NCBI GenBank assembly: GCA_035631615.1
Contig: DASQIK010000065.1
Span: 18,500 to 82,499, forward strand
Length of the DNA: 64,000 nucleotides
Reading direction: 5' to 3'
Origin: UBA5189 sp035631615
GTDB taxonomy: Bacteria > Chloroflexota > Limnocylindria > Limnocylindrales > CSP1-4
Shown here: in pieces, positions 31,886-40,856 of the stretch
Layout of the letters: each line of letters starts with the position of its first letter
How positions within the stretch are numbered: position 1 is the first letter of the stretch
Made by a program: the position numbers and the translations under genes
The notes under the pieces: model-generated
Told to the model about the DNA's origin: nothing
What the model saw: only the letters and a program-made list of their open reading frames with translations
Databases searched by the model: none

Positions 31886-33016
31886 TTACGAGGCCGGATG
31901 TGGAGCGGCGCGCGGGGCTCCGGGGTCGCGGGCGTCGTCGACCACGTCCTCGGGCTCCTCGACGGCCGCGGGGTCGACGTGGACGGGCGTCTCGCGATCC
32001 TGGAGCCGGCGGAGGATCACGGTGATCCCGGCCACGATCGGCACGGATACGACGGCGCCGAGGACTCCGCCCGCCGCGCTGCCGATGAGCAGGCTCAGGA
32101 GCACGAGGAACGGCGACAGGCCGACGCTGTTGCGCATGACGATGGGCACCAGCACGTTGCCCTCGATGATCTGGAGCAGCAGGTACACGCCCATCGTGAT
32201 CAGCGCCGTCTCGGGCGAGACGGTGGTGGCGATCAGGACGGCCGGGACGGCTCCGATGAACGGCCCGACGATCGGGATGATCTCGGCCAACGCGGCGATC
32301 AGGGCGAGGAGGAGCGGGGCCGGGAGGCCGATCAGGCTGTAGGCGACCGCGGTCGCGGCGCCGATCGCGGCCATGAGGACGAGCTCGCCGCGCGCCCAGG
32401 AGCCGAGCTTCGTCTCGACCTCGTTCCAGGCGTCTCGGGTGCCGGCGCGCCGCGCCGGCGGCAGGAAGGCGAGCGCATACCGCTGGAGTCGAGGGCGTTC
32501 GGTGAGCCAGAAGAAGACGAGGAAGAGAAGGGTGACGATCGCGGCGGCGGCCGATCCGACGACGATCGAGACGTCGACGACGCTCTTTGCATCGGGCGGC
32601 GCCGTCCTCGTGAGCGGCGCCTCGACGGCATCGAGCAGCGCACCGAGGCCCTGCGAGAGCGCCTCCGGCCGGAGGCTGCTGCTCCAGGTTCGGGCCTGGT
32701 CGAGGAACGCGGGCAGCCGCTGGAGCGCGGTGCTGAGCTGGACGAGTGCCGCCGGGACGACGAAGACCGCCAGCCCGACGACCAGCGCCAGGAAGACCGC
32801 ATACACGATAAGAATCGCCGGGCCGCGGCTGATCCCCGTGCGCCCCCGGATCCAGCCGACGACCGGCTCCAGCGCCGCGCCGAGCAGGACCGCGATGAAC
32901 ACGAGCAGCACGACGTCGCGGGCCGCCACGAACAGGCCGGCCAGCAACAGCACGGCGCCAACGCCCAGGGCGAGGCCGGCGCCACGCGCGACCCAACTGA
33001 TGGTTTCGGCGCGCAT
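31886..33016 (-). CDS. AI-2E family transporter (PerM-like)
   Basis: The 376-residue protein has the AI-2E exporter pattern: a hydrophobic N-terminal pair, a long extracytoplasmic helical loop (about 95-150), then a cluster of helices with IGLPAPLLLALIAALAEIIPIVGPFIGAVPAV and the GNVLVPIVMRNSVGLSP stretch near the end. Members export autoinducer-2 or other small molecules, or serve in sodium/proton balance. The acidic C-terminal tail is variable. A GACGAT hexamer sits 7 bases before the ATG. Confidence 0.88.
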   Translation of the reverse strand: MRAETISWVARGAGLALGVGAVLLLAGLFVAARDVVLLVFIAVLLGAALEPVVGWIRGRTGISRGPAILIVYAVFLALVVGLAVFVVPAALVQLSTALQRLPAFLDQARTWSSSLRPEALSQGLGALLDAVEAPLTRTAPPDAKSVVDVSIVVGSAAAAIVTLLFLVFFWLTERPRLQRYALAFLPPARRAGTRDAWNEVETKLGSWARGELVLMAAIGAATAVAYSLIGLPAPLLLALIAALAEIIPIVGPFIGAVPAVLIATTVSPETALITMGVYLLLQIIEGNVLVPIVMRNSVGLSPFLVLLSLLIGSAAGGVLGAVVSVPIVAGITVILRRLQDRETPVHVDPAAVEEPEDVVDDARDPGAPRAAPHPAS

Positions 33017-33023
33017 CGGCGCA

Positions 33024-33029
33024 ATCGTC
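33024..33029 (-). promoter_or_regulatory. variant -10 hexamer GACGAT before the AI-2E gene
   Basis: GACGAT on the minus strand lies 7 bases before the ATG at 33016. The same hexamer sits 8 bases before the Ig-like gene at 46899, suggesting a G at the first position is tolerated. Confidence 0.35.
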
Positions 33030-33112
33030 GCCGGGCCGACCCAAGCGCAGGCGTTCGCGCGGGGCAGGTTCGTTGCAGTTGCGTCGCGGCCGCGGTTGGA
33101 GCCGCGGCACAG

Positions 33113-34396
<1,284 letters not shown>

Positions 34397-34406
34397 GCCG
34401 GCTCGG

Positions 34407-34769
34407 TCAGGCCTGCATGCTCGGCCGCAGCGCCATGATCGGGCGCACCTCGATGGAGCCCCACTGCGCGCCCGGGCAACCCTTCGCGAGCTCGATCGCC
34501 TCGTCGAGGTCCGCCGCCTGGATCAGGTAGTAGCCACCCAGGGCTTCCTTCGTCTCGGCGAAGGGCCCGTCCGTGATCAGGGTCTGCCCATCGCGCACGC
34601 GGATCGTGGTCGCGGTCGCGGTCGGCTGGAGCTCGTCGCCGCCGACGAAGGCGCCGCGGTCGCGGAGCATCGACGTGTACGCGTCGTACTGCGCGCCGAT
34701 CTCCTTGAGCCGCTCGATCGGCGGCGTGCTGGTGGGCTCTTCGCTGTAGATGAGCACGAGGTAGTGCAT
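34407..34769 (-). CDS. YCII-related DGPF domain protein
   Basis: The 120-residue protein has a ferredoxin-like YCII fold: MHYLVLIYSEE at the N-terminus, the naming motif LITDGPFAETKEALGGYYLI at about 63-82, and ELAKGCPGAQWGSIEVRPI near the end. DGPF proteins are the constant partner of ECF42 sigma factors; their role in sensing is unproven. The ATG has a strong AGGAGGA ribosome binding site. It heads the operon behind a promoter that fits the ECF42 consensus, so the pair is probably autoregulated. Confidence 0.92.
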   Translation of the reverse strand: MHYLVLIYSEEPTSTPPIERLKEIGAQYDAYTSMLRDRGAFVGGDELQPTATATTIRVRDGQTLITDGPFAETKEALGGYYLIQAADLDEAIELAKGCPGAQWGSIEVRPIMALRPSMQA

Positions 34770-34810
34770 GGCTTCCTCCTGTGCGGCGGATTCGCCGTTG
34801 TCGATGCATC

Positions 34811-34836
34811 GACGAACGCCGCGACGAGAATCGACA
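34811..34836 (-). promoter_or_regulatory. ECF42-type promoter: TGTCGA, N16, CGTC
   Basis: On the minus strand TGTCGA (34836 to 34831) is followed after 16 bases by CGTC (34814 to 34811), about 40 bases before the DGPF start. As I recall, published ECF42 targets carry TGTCGA at -35 and CG(A/T)C at -10, so this fits autoregulation. A 12-base palindrome (34801-34812, TCGATGCATCGA) overlaps the -10 side. Confidence 0.6.
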
Positions 34837-34842
34837 GCACGC

Positions 34843-34848
34843 TAGCAT
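34843..34848 (+). promoter_or_regulatory. -10 hexamer TAGCAT before the LigD-type polymerase gene
   Basis: TAGCAT is 6 bases before the ATG at 34855. Upstream, on the plus strand, TGTCGA (34799-34804), N17 and CGAC (34822-34825) could be a second ECF42-type site pointing toward this gene; this is speculative. Confidence 0.5.
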
Positions 34849-34854
34849 CCGGGC

Positions 34855-36327
34855 ATGCCGAAGGAGCAGGAGGTCCTCCGGATCGGGGATCGCGAGGTCG
34901 TGATCACCAATCCCGGCAAGGTCTTCTTCGAGGCGATCGGGGCGACCAAGCTCGACCTCGTGCGCTACTACCTCGCCGTGGCGCCGGGCGCGCTCACCGG
35001 TGCCGGTGGGCGCCCGATGGCGCTCAAGCGGTTCGTGAACGGCGCCGCCGGCGAGGCGTTCTTCCAGAAGCGCGCACCGGACAACCGGCCGGACTGGCTG
35101 CGCACCGTCACGCTCTCGTTTCCCTCGGGCCGGACGGCCGACGAGATCGTCATTGAGGACGCGGCGGGCCTCGCCTGGATCGTCAACCTCGGCTGCCTGG
35201 ACCTGAACCCGCACCCGGTGCGAGCGGACGACCTCGACCACCCGGACGAGCTGCGCGTCGACCTCGATCCCGTGCCCGGAATCGGCTGGTCGCAGATCCG
35301 TGACGTCGCGATGGTCACCAAGGAATCGCTCGAGTCGGTCGGGCTCGTGGGCTGGCCGAAGACGTCCGGCTCGCGCGGTATCCACGTGAACGTCCGGATC
35401 GAGCGCAGGTGGACATACCCCGAGGTTCGACGGGCGGCGCTGGCAATCGCACGCGACGTCGAGCGGCGCGCACCGTCGATCGCCACCTCGAAGTGGTGGA
35501 AGGAGGAGCGCCACGGCGTCTTCCTCGACTACAACCAGAACGCCAAGGACCGCACGGTCGCGTCGGCATACTCGGTTCGGCCGCTGCCGGACGCGCGCGT
35601 CTCGACACCGCTGTCGTGGGAGGAGCTGCCGACCGCGGAGGCCGAGGCCTTCACGATCTCGACGGTGCCGGCTCGGTTTGCTTCCATCGGTGACCCGGGC
35701 GCCAGCATCGACAGAGCGGTCGGGTCACTGGACGCGCTGCTCGAGCTGTCGCGGCGCGACGAGGCCGAGGGGCTCGGCGACGCGCCCTGGCCGCCGAACT
35801 ACCGCAAGCAGGAGGGCGAGCCGCCGCGCGTCCAGCCTTCGCGTCAGCGCCGTGCCACCGCGGACTACGACACGCCGGAGGCCGAGGCGGAGCGCGAGAA
35901 GAACCGCGCGGCGATGGAGAAGCGCTTCAATGCCGAGATCGAGCGGCGCGCGGCCGCGAAGGCCGGCGGCGAGGGACCCGCCCCGACCCGGCCCACGCCG
36001 ACCGGCCGGCGGCGCACGAACGTGCCCGTCATCGAGATCTCGCGGGCGAAGACCAGGGACGAGGCGCTCGCGGGGCTCGAGCGCTGGAAGGCTCGCCACC
36101 CGTCCGCCGCGGCCGCCCTCGCCGTCGCCGACGTCCTGGTGGACGGGATGCGCGGCCGCTCCTCGCTCTGGTATCGGGTCCGCGTGAATCTCACCCACGT
36201 CCCAGCGGCGGAGCGACCCGCGCAGGAGGCGCTGGACCCCGATTACGACCCGTGGGCGGAGTACGCCTGGCCCGACCGCGCCGGCCAGCTCGAGCGCGCG
36301 CCGCGGAGGCGCGCGCCCGAAGGCTGA
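34855..36327 (+). CDS. stand-alone LigD-type polymerase/primase domain protein
   Basis: The 490-residue protein has a full LigD polymerase domain in its first 300 residues: VVITNPGKVFF, ALKRFVNGAAGEAFFQKRAP, the catalytic LRVDLDPVPG, and KTSGSRGIHVNVRI, then FLDYNQNAKDRTVASAYSVRP and STPLSWEEL. Such enzymes fill gaps with ribonucleotides or deoxynucleotides in non-homologous end joining. The last 170 residues are unusual: a charged helical linker and a small domain (VIEISRAKTRDEALAGLERW) not found in ordinary LigD-Pol proteins I know. The ATP-dependent ligase gene lies 0.75 kb away in convergent orientation. No Ku gene is in the window. Confidence 0.88.
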   Translation: MPKEQEVLRIGDREVVITNPGKVFFEAIGATKLDLVRYYLAVAPGALTGAGGRPMALKRFVNGAAGEAFFQKRAPDNRPDWLRTVTLSFPSGRTADEIVIEDAAGLAWIVNLGCLDLNPHPVRADDLDHPDELRVDLDPVPGIGWSQIRDVAMVTKESLESVGLVGWPKTSGSRGIHVNVRIERRWTYPEVRRAALAIARDVERRAPSIATSKWWKEERHGVFLDYNQNAKDRTVASAYSVRPLPDARVSTPLSWEELPTAEAEAFTISTVPARFASIGDPGASIDRAVGSLDALLELSRRDEAEGLGDAPWPPNYRKQEGEPPRVQPSRQRRATADYDTPEAEAEREKNRAAMEKRFNAEIERRAAAKAGGEGPAPTRPTPTGRRRTNVPVIEISRAKTRDEALAGLERWKARHPSAAAALAVADVLVDGMRGRSSLWYRVRVNLTHVPAAERPAQEALDPDYDPWAEYAWPDRAGQLERAPRRRAPEG

Positions 36328-36337
36328 TCGAGTCCGC

Positions 36338-37084
36338 TCAGGCGGCCGGCTTGGACCGCCAGAAGAAGAGCAGCACCACGACGATGTACGCATGGACCGC
36401 GAACAGGACGATCGAGAACAGGCCGCCCCCGGCGGTCGCGGCCGCGCCCGCGCCGGTGGTCGCGGCATTCCCGGCTCCGGTCAGGCCGCCCAGCCAGATC
36501 AGGCCGCTGATGATCCCGACGACGATGCCCAGCACGCGCGCCCAGGTGCTGTTCCGGATCACGCCGATCCCGGCCAGGAGGTAGGCCACGCTGTAGGCGA
36601 TGATGATGACCCCGAAGAAGGCGAACACGCCGGTCATCAGCGCGGCAGGGTCGCCGTTGTAGCCGGGGATGTTCGTGATGCTGGAGCCGAGGCTGTTGAT
36701 GATCGTGCCGCCCACGACGATGATCAGGAGCCCGAGCAGCCCGCCGCCGATCGCGAGCAGGAGCAGCAGGATCCCGGCCACCAGCGCCAGCGGGGTGCGC
36801 TGGCCCTTCAGCGGGACGGCCGGCGGTGGCGCCTGCCAGGCGACGGCCGGTGGAGGGGCAATCGGTGGAGGTGCGGTCATCGGGGCCGGCGGCGGCATGG
36901 GTGGCGGCGTCGCGGCGGCCGCCATCACGGGCGGCGAGGGCGGCGGCTCCGCGCTCGACATCTGTGCGCTCGACATCTCCGTGCTCGGCATGTCCGCGGC
37001 CGGCATGTCCGCGGCCGGCATGCCCGCGGCCGGCATGCCCGGGTCCGGCGTGCCCGTTCCCTCGGGCGCTGGCTGATCGGTCAT
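36338..37084 (-). CDS. membrane protein with Pro/Met-rich N-terminal tail and four helices
   Basis: The 248-residue protein starts with a disordered tail of about 95 residues made of Met-Pro-Ala-Ala and Pro-rich repeats. Four transmembrane helices follow (VAGILLLLLAIGGGLLGLLII, then FAFFGVIIIAYSVAYLLAG and two more). The organisation resembles DUF4064-type proteins. Its ATG overlaps the ligase stop by 4 bases (ATGA), so it is translated with the ligase, but no functional link is known. Confidence 0.6.
   Translation of the reverse strand: MTDQPAPEGTGTPDPGMPAAGMPAADMPAADMPSTEMSSAQMSSAEPPPSPPVMAAAATPPPMPPPAPMTAPPPIAPPPAVAWQAPPPAVPLKGQRTPLALVAGILLLLLAIGGGLLGLLIIVVGGTIINSLGSSITNIPGYNGDPAALMTGVFAFFGVIIIAYSVAYLLAGIGVIRNSTWARVLGIVVGIISGLIWLGGLTGAGNAATTGAGAAATAGGGLFSIVLFAVHAYIVVVLLFFWRSKPAA
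36987..37046 (+). repeat. four 15-base tandem repeats inside the membrane-protein gene
   Basis: Four units of GGCATGYCCGCGGCC (the last degenerate) encode a 5-residue Met-Pro-Ala-Ala-Gly/Asp repeat on the minus strand. Copy number could vary between strains. Confidence 0.8.
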
Positions 37085-38205
37085 CCGGTGCTCCTCCCTC
37101 GCTGCTGCTCTACCTGGCCGGTGCCGGCTCCGAAGATCCGCTCCAGCTCGTACGCCGCCGTTTCCTCGAGCTGATCGTACCGGCAGTCAGCGGGCTGCTT
37201 GTCCGGGCGCCAGCGCTGGAAGGTCGTCCCGTGTCGGAACCGGTCCCCTTGCAGGTGATCGTACGCGACCTCTGCAACGCGTTCCAGACGGAGCGGCTCC
37301 CAGGACAGGTCCTTGCCCCGATTCCAGCGCGAGGTCGCGCCCGGCAACCGCTGCCCGGAGGCTTCGGCGGCGGCACTCCACTCGGCCCACTCGGACCACG
37401 GGTGCCCCTCCATCGCGTTCTCCCGGAGCGGCTCGAGCTCCGTGACGAGCTCGGCCCGGCGGTCCCACGAGAACGACGAGGTGACGCCGACGCTGTGCAG
37501 CCTCCCGGCGTCGTCGAACAGCCCCAGGAGCAGCGATCCGACGTGCGTCCCGGGCCCGTTCTTGTGCCACCGGAAGCCCGCGACGGCGCAGTCGGCGGTG
37601 CGCTGGTGCTTGACCTTGATCATCGCGCGCTTCCCTGCCTGGTACGTCCCGTCGAGGCGCTTGGCGACCACGCCGTCCAGGCCCGCACCTTCGAACCGAT
37701 CGAACCAGTCCGCCGCGAGCGCGACGTCGGTCGTCGCCGGCGTGAGGTGGATCGGCGGCGTCGCAGCGCCAAGGACGGCTTCGAGCCGCGCCCTGCGCTC
37801 GCCCTGCATGACCTGGCGAAGGTCCTCGTCGCCGAGCGCCAGGAGGTCCCACGCAACGAACGAGGCGGGTGATTGCTCGGCCAGCATCCGCACCCGCGAT
37901 TCGGCGGGATGGATTCGCAGGAGGAGGGCCTCGAACTGGAGGCCGCCGTCCGCGGCGATCACGACTTCGCCGTCGAGGACGCACCGCTCGGGGAGCGACG
38001 AGCGCAAGGGTGCCGCGAGCTCCGGGAAGTAGCGATCCAGCGGCTTCAGGTCGCGCGACTGGATGTACGTCTCGTCGCCGTCGCGGAAGACGATCGCCCG
38101 GAAGCCGTCCCACTTCGGTTCGTACAGCCAGCCGTCCCCCGTGGGCAGCGCATCGGCGGCCTTCGCCAGCATCGGCTCGATCGGAGGCTCGAACGGCAGT
38201 CGCAC
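37081..38205 (-). CDS. ATP-dependent DNA ligase (LigC/LigD ligase type)
   Basis: The 374-residue protein has the adenylation domain with nucleophile Lys31 in LYEPKWDGFRAI, then LDGEVVI and GLDGVVAKRLDGTY, and the OB-fold end with KVKHQRTADCAVAGFR. It has no polymerase or nuclease domain, so it is LigC-like. GTG 38205 was chosen because TACCGT lies 6 bases before it; the open frame extends further upstream. Together with the polymerase gene it forms the split equivalent of a LigD protein. Its stop overlaps the downstream membrane-protein gene. Confidence 0.9.
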   Translation of the reverse strand: MRLPFEPPIEPMLAKAADALPTGDGWLYEPKWDGFRAIVFRDGDETYIQSRDLKPLDRYFPELAAPLRSSLPERCVLDGEVVIAADGGLQFEALLLRIHPAESRVRMLAEQSPASFVAWDLLALGDEDLRQVMQGERRARLEAVLGAATPPIHLTPATTDVALAADWFDRFEGAGLDGVVAKRLDGTYQAGKRAMIKVKHQRTADCAVAGFRWHKNGPGTHVGSLLLGLFDDAGRLHSVGVTSSFSWDRRAELVTELEPLRENAMEGHPWSEWAEWSAAAEASGQRLPGATSRWNRGKDLSWEPLRLERVAEVAYDHLQGDRFRHGTTFQRWRPDKQPADCRYDQLEETAAYELERIFGAGTGQVEQQRGRSTG

Positions 38206-38211
38206 CGCGTC

Positions 38212-38217
38212 ACGGTA
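38212..38217 (-). promoter_or_regulatory. -10 hexamer TACCGT before the ligase gene
   Basis: TACCGT on the minus strand lies 6 bases before the GTG at 38205 and decides that start. Confidence 0.5.
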
Positions 38218-38256
38218 GTACAAGCCACCTTTGACGCGGGGACCGCTTCCGTAGGC

Positions 38257-38274
38257 TGCACCGCGGTTGGTGCA
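38257..38274. repeat. inverted repeat in the ligase upstream region
   Basis: TGCACC, 6 bases GCGGTT, GGTGCA: a perfect 6-bp inverted repeat about 50 bases upstream of the ligase start and 70 bases upstream of the small gene. It could be an operator or a hairpin. Confidence 0.4.
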
Positions 38275-38346
38275 CCGACCACCGCACTGCAATGCGCGCG
38301 AGAGGTTCGGACGAGCAGGCTGGAACCGAGCGAAAGGAGGCCGTCG

Positions 38347-38532
38347 ATGCGATCCGTGACGGAGAAGCAGCGCCGGTTCAGGCCCAGCACGGCCATCGCG
38401 GAGCGGCTGATGGAGGACTTCGCGCGGAAGCTCGACCGGGACGCCAGGCGGCCGCCGCGAACCCGAGCACCACGCGTGACGGCTGCGACCCTGCTCATGC
38501 GCCGACTACGCTTCGGGAGTGAGTGGCTATGA
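38347..38532 (+). CDS. small basic hypothetical protein
   Basis: A 61-residue frame begins with ATG 6 bases after AAAGGAGG, the strongest ribosome binding site in the area. The product is basic and Arg-rich with a central amphipathic helix (STAIAERLMEDFARKLDRDA) and no cysteine. It overlaps the next gene's start by 14 bases and that gene's -10 hexamer lies inside it. The strong ribosome binding site is the main support. No function is recognised. Confidence 0.5.
   Translation: MRSVTEKQRRFRPSTAIAERLMEDFARKLDRDARRPPRTRAPRVTAATLLMRRLRFGSEWL
38507..38512 (+). promoter_or_regulatory. -10 hexamer TACGCT before the methyltransferase gene
   Basis: TACGCT is 6 bases before the GTG at 38519, inside the small upstream gene. 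Confidence 0.5.
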
Positions 38533-39328
38533 CGAGATCGCGGACGGCTACGAGCGGCACTGGGGCCCGGTCATCCGCCCCGCCGCCGAGGCCGTCCTCG
38601 ACCTGCTGCAGGGCCTGACCCAGCCGGACGCACGACTCCTCGACGTCGGAACCGGCACCGGCGCTCTCGCGATCGCAGCGCTGGAACGCTGGCCGCAGCT
38701 CAGGGTGACGGGACTCGACCCGTCCCAGGCCATGCTCGATCGCGCCCGCGCCAATGCCGATGCGCGTCTCGGCGCCCGAGTTGACGGGCGCCTCGATCTG
38801 GTGCGGGGCGACGCCGCCGAGCTGCCCACCGACGCGGCCTCGTTCGACGCCGTCGTGTCCTCGTTCGTGCTCCAGCTCGTCGACCGGCGCCCGACGGCGA
38901 TGCGCGAGGCCCGCCGCGTCCTCCGGCCGGGTGGCACGTTCGCCTGGGTCGCGTGGCTCGCCGGGGACGCGCCCTTCCGTGCCGACCAGGTCGCCAACGA
39001 GGTCCTCGACGACTACGGGTTCGATCCGCCCGAGCCGGGCGCCCGCGGCGGCGAGCCACCCTCGGCCGCGGTCGCGGCGGCAGCGACGCGCCGGGCCGGG
39101 TTCAGCGACGTCCGCGCCCACGAATCGGAGCTCGTCCACGCCTGGACACCGGAGGGCTACCTGGCGTTCTTCACCGAGTTCGACGAGGCCAGCCTGTTCG
39201 AGGACCTTGGGCGCGGCGAACGGCGCCGGATCGTGCGCGACATCGGCACGCGCCTTCGGCGGCTGTCCCCCGACGAGCTGACCATGCGCCTGCCGACCGT
39301 GTACGTGCGCGGTCGCGTCCGCGGCTGA
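38519..39328 (+). CDS. class I SAM-dependent methyltransferase
   Basis: The 269-residue protein is a Methyltransf_11/25-type enzyme. It has an N-terminal YDEIADGYERHW helix, motif I LLDVGTGTGALAI at about 41-53, motif II acidic GLDPSQAML, and post-motif LPTDAASFDAVVSSFVLQLV. The family methylates many small molecules, so the substrate cannot be inferred. It ends 45 bases before a convergent ribosomal protein gene, with a hairpin between. Confidence 0.88.
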   Translation: MSGYDEIADGYERHWGPVIRPAAEAVLDLLQGLTQPDARLLDVGTGTGALAIAALERWPQLRVTGLDPSQAMLDRARANADARLGARVDGRLDLVRGDAAELPTDAASFDAVVSSFVLQLVDRRPTAMREARRVLRPGGTFAWVAWLAGDAPFRADQVANEVLDDYGFDPPEPGARGGEPPSAAVAAAATRRAGFSDVRAHESELVHAWTPEGYLAFFTEFDEASLFEDLGRGERRRIVRDIGTRLRRLSPDELTMRLPTVYVRGRVRG

Positions 39329-39350
39329 TCGCTCGCGCGACCTCGCTCGG

Positions 39351-39370
39351 GAGCCGGCGCTCGCCGGCTC
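39351..39370. terminator. bidirectional hairpin between methyltransferase and L25 genes
   Basis: GAGCCGGCG and CGCCGGCTC form a 9-bp inverted repeat around 2 bases, or a 7-bp stem with a 6-base loop. It lies between convergent genes. There is no T tract on either strand. Confidence 0.5.
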
Positions 39371-39373
39371 GGG

Positions 39374-40045
39374 CTATTCCTCGGAGCTGCCCGCGTCGGT
39401 GGAGCTGCCGCCTTCGGCGCCCTCCTCGCCCTCGGCAGCCTCGCCCTCGGCAGCCTCGGCGACGGGCGTCGGCTCCTCCTCGACGCGCGGCGCCAGGACC
39501 TTGGCGACGACCTCGTCGAGATCCGTGAGCAGGGTGGCGTCGCCCGGGATCACGAGGTCGCGGACGTGGATCGCGTCGTCGAACGTGGCCAGCGACTCGA
39601 TCGAATAGTGGATCGACTGGGGGAGGTGGTCGGGCAGCGCTCGAACGCGCACGTGCTCGAGCACGTGGAGCAGCGTCCCGCCGCCGGTCTCGATCGCCTC
39701 GGCCTCGCCCTCGGAGACGAGCTGCACGTCGACCGTGAGCTCCTCGGTCATGCGCACCACGTACAGGTCGACGTGGAGCGGCCGGTGGGTCACGCGATGT
39801 GTCTGGACGCCGTACACGAGCACCGGCGCCGCGGCGGCACCGTCGACCGACAGGTCGATCAGGGTGTTCGCGCCCGCGTGGCGGCGGAGCTGCTCGAACT
39901 CGTGGGTGTCCACGGACACGTTGTCGGAGTCGATGCCGCGGCCGAACACGACGGCGGGCAGGCGGCCGTCGCGGCGCAGGTAGGCGACCTTCTTGCCGGT
40001 CACCTCGCGACTGGTGGCGGCGAGCTTCGGGCGGGCGGTGGACAT
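39374..40045 (-). CDS. 50S ribosomal protein L25/general stress protein Ctc
   Basis: The 223-residue protein has the L25 domain at residues 5-95 (REVTGKKVAYLRRDGRLPAVVFGRG and the HRPLHVDLYVV strand) and the TL5/Ctc C-terminal domain (residues 100-185, PQSIHYSIESLATFDDAIHVRDL). An acidic Glu/Ala/Gly tail ends it. It binds 5S rRNA in the large subunit. The ATG is preceded by CCGGAGGCCC, so it has a true leader with ribosome binding site, about 40 bases after a TAGCCT hexamer. Confidence 0.93.
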   Translation of the reverse strand: MSTARPKLAATSREVTGKKVAYLRRDGRLPAVVFGRGIDSDNVSVDTHEFEQLRRHAGANTLIDLSVDGAAAAPVLVYGVQTHRVTHRPLHVDLYVVRMTEELTVDVQLVSEGEAEAIETGGGTLLHVLEHVRVRALPDHLPQSIHYSIESLATFDDAIHVRDLVIPGDATLLTDLDEVVAKVLAPRVEEEPTPVAEAAEGEAAEGEEGAEGGSSTDAGSSEE

Positions 40046-40084
40046 GCGGAAGTTGGGCCTCCGGAAATGAGCGATCGGGCGGGT

Positions 40085-40090
40085 AGGCTA
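40085..40090 (-). promoter_or_regulatory. -10 hexamer TAGCCT upstream of the L25 gene
   Basis: TAGCCT on the minus strand lies about 40 bases before the ATG at 40045, giving a short leader with a ribosome binding site. Confidence 0.4.
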
Positions 40091-40144
40091 CCACGCCGGG
40101 CTCCAGGCGGGCGTCGGCGCGCCCCCGGGTCGGACGATCGGGCG

Positions 40145-40150
40145 TAGCAT
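40145..40150 (+). promoter_or_regulatory. -10 hexamer TAGCAT before the second two-component operon
   Basis: TAGCAT is 7 bases before the ATG at 40158. Confidence 0.5.
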
Positions 40151-40157
40151 CGCCACG

Positions 40158-40856
40158 ATGGCGGGAACGATTCTGATCGTGGAGGACGAGCACGCGGTTG
40201 CGCGCGGGCTCCAGTACGCGCTCCAGCAGGAGGGTTACGAGGTGACCCTCGCCCGATCGGGCGAGGAGGGCCTCGAGGCGGCGACGCGCGAGGCGCCCGA
40301 CCTCGTGCTGCTCGACGTGCGGCTACCGGGCATGGACGGCTTCGAGGTCCTGCGCCGGCTGCGCGCGGCCGGGACGAAGTCCCCGGTCCTCATGCTCACC
40401 GCGCGCGACGAGGAGGTCGACAAGGTCATCGGCCTCGAGCTCGGCGCGGACGACTACCTGACCAAGCCGTTCGGGCTCCGCGAGCTGCTGAGCCGGATCA
40501 AGGCCCTCCTCCGCAGGGCCTACGGCGACCTCGCGGACGCGGTCGGCGGGCGCGTGATCCGGCACCGCGACCTGCTGATCGACCTGGACCGGCGTCGGGT
40601 CCAGCGCGGCGACCGGCGGATCAGCCTGACGCCGACCGAGTTCGAGATCCTGCGCCACCTCGCCAGCAAGCCCGGGCGCGTGTACACCCGCGCCGAGCTC
40701 CTCGACCTGCTCCGCGACTACGAGGCGCTCGACCAGGACGAGAAGACGATCAACGTCCACGTGAGCCACCTGCGGGACAAGCTTGAGGACGACCCGACCA
40801 ACCCAGCCTTCGTGCAGACCATCCGCGGTGTCGGGTACGCGTTCGCCGAGCGCTGA
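40158..40856 (+). CDS. OmpR-family response regulator
   Basis: The 232-residue protein has a canonical receiver (acidic residues 9-11, phosphoacceptor Asp53 in LVLLDVRLPGMDG, LGADDYLTKPF) and a winged-helix effector (LTPTEFEILRHLASKPGRVYTR, ending FVQTIRGVGYAF). The sensor kinase gene overlaps its end and an HtrA protease gene follows, a layout seen in envelope-stress systems. Regulation of the protease by this pair is inference. Confidence 0.94.
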   Translation: MAGTILIVEDEHAVARGLQYALQQEGYEVTLARSGEEGLEAATREAPDLVLLDVRLPGMDGFEVLRRLRAAGTKSPVLMLTARDEEVDKVIGLELGADDYLTKPFGLRELLSRIKALLRRAYGDLADAVGGRVIRHRDLLIDLDRRRVQRGDRRISLTPTEFEILRHLASKPGRVYTRAELLDLLRDYEALDQDEKTINVHVSHLRDKLEDDPTNPAFVQTIRGVGYAFAER

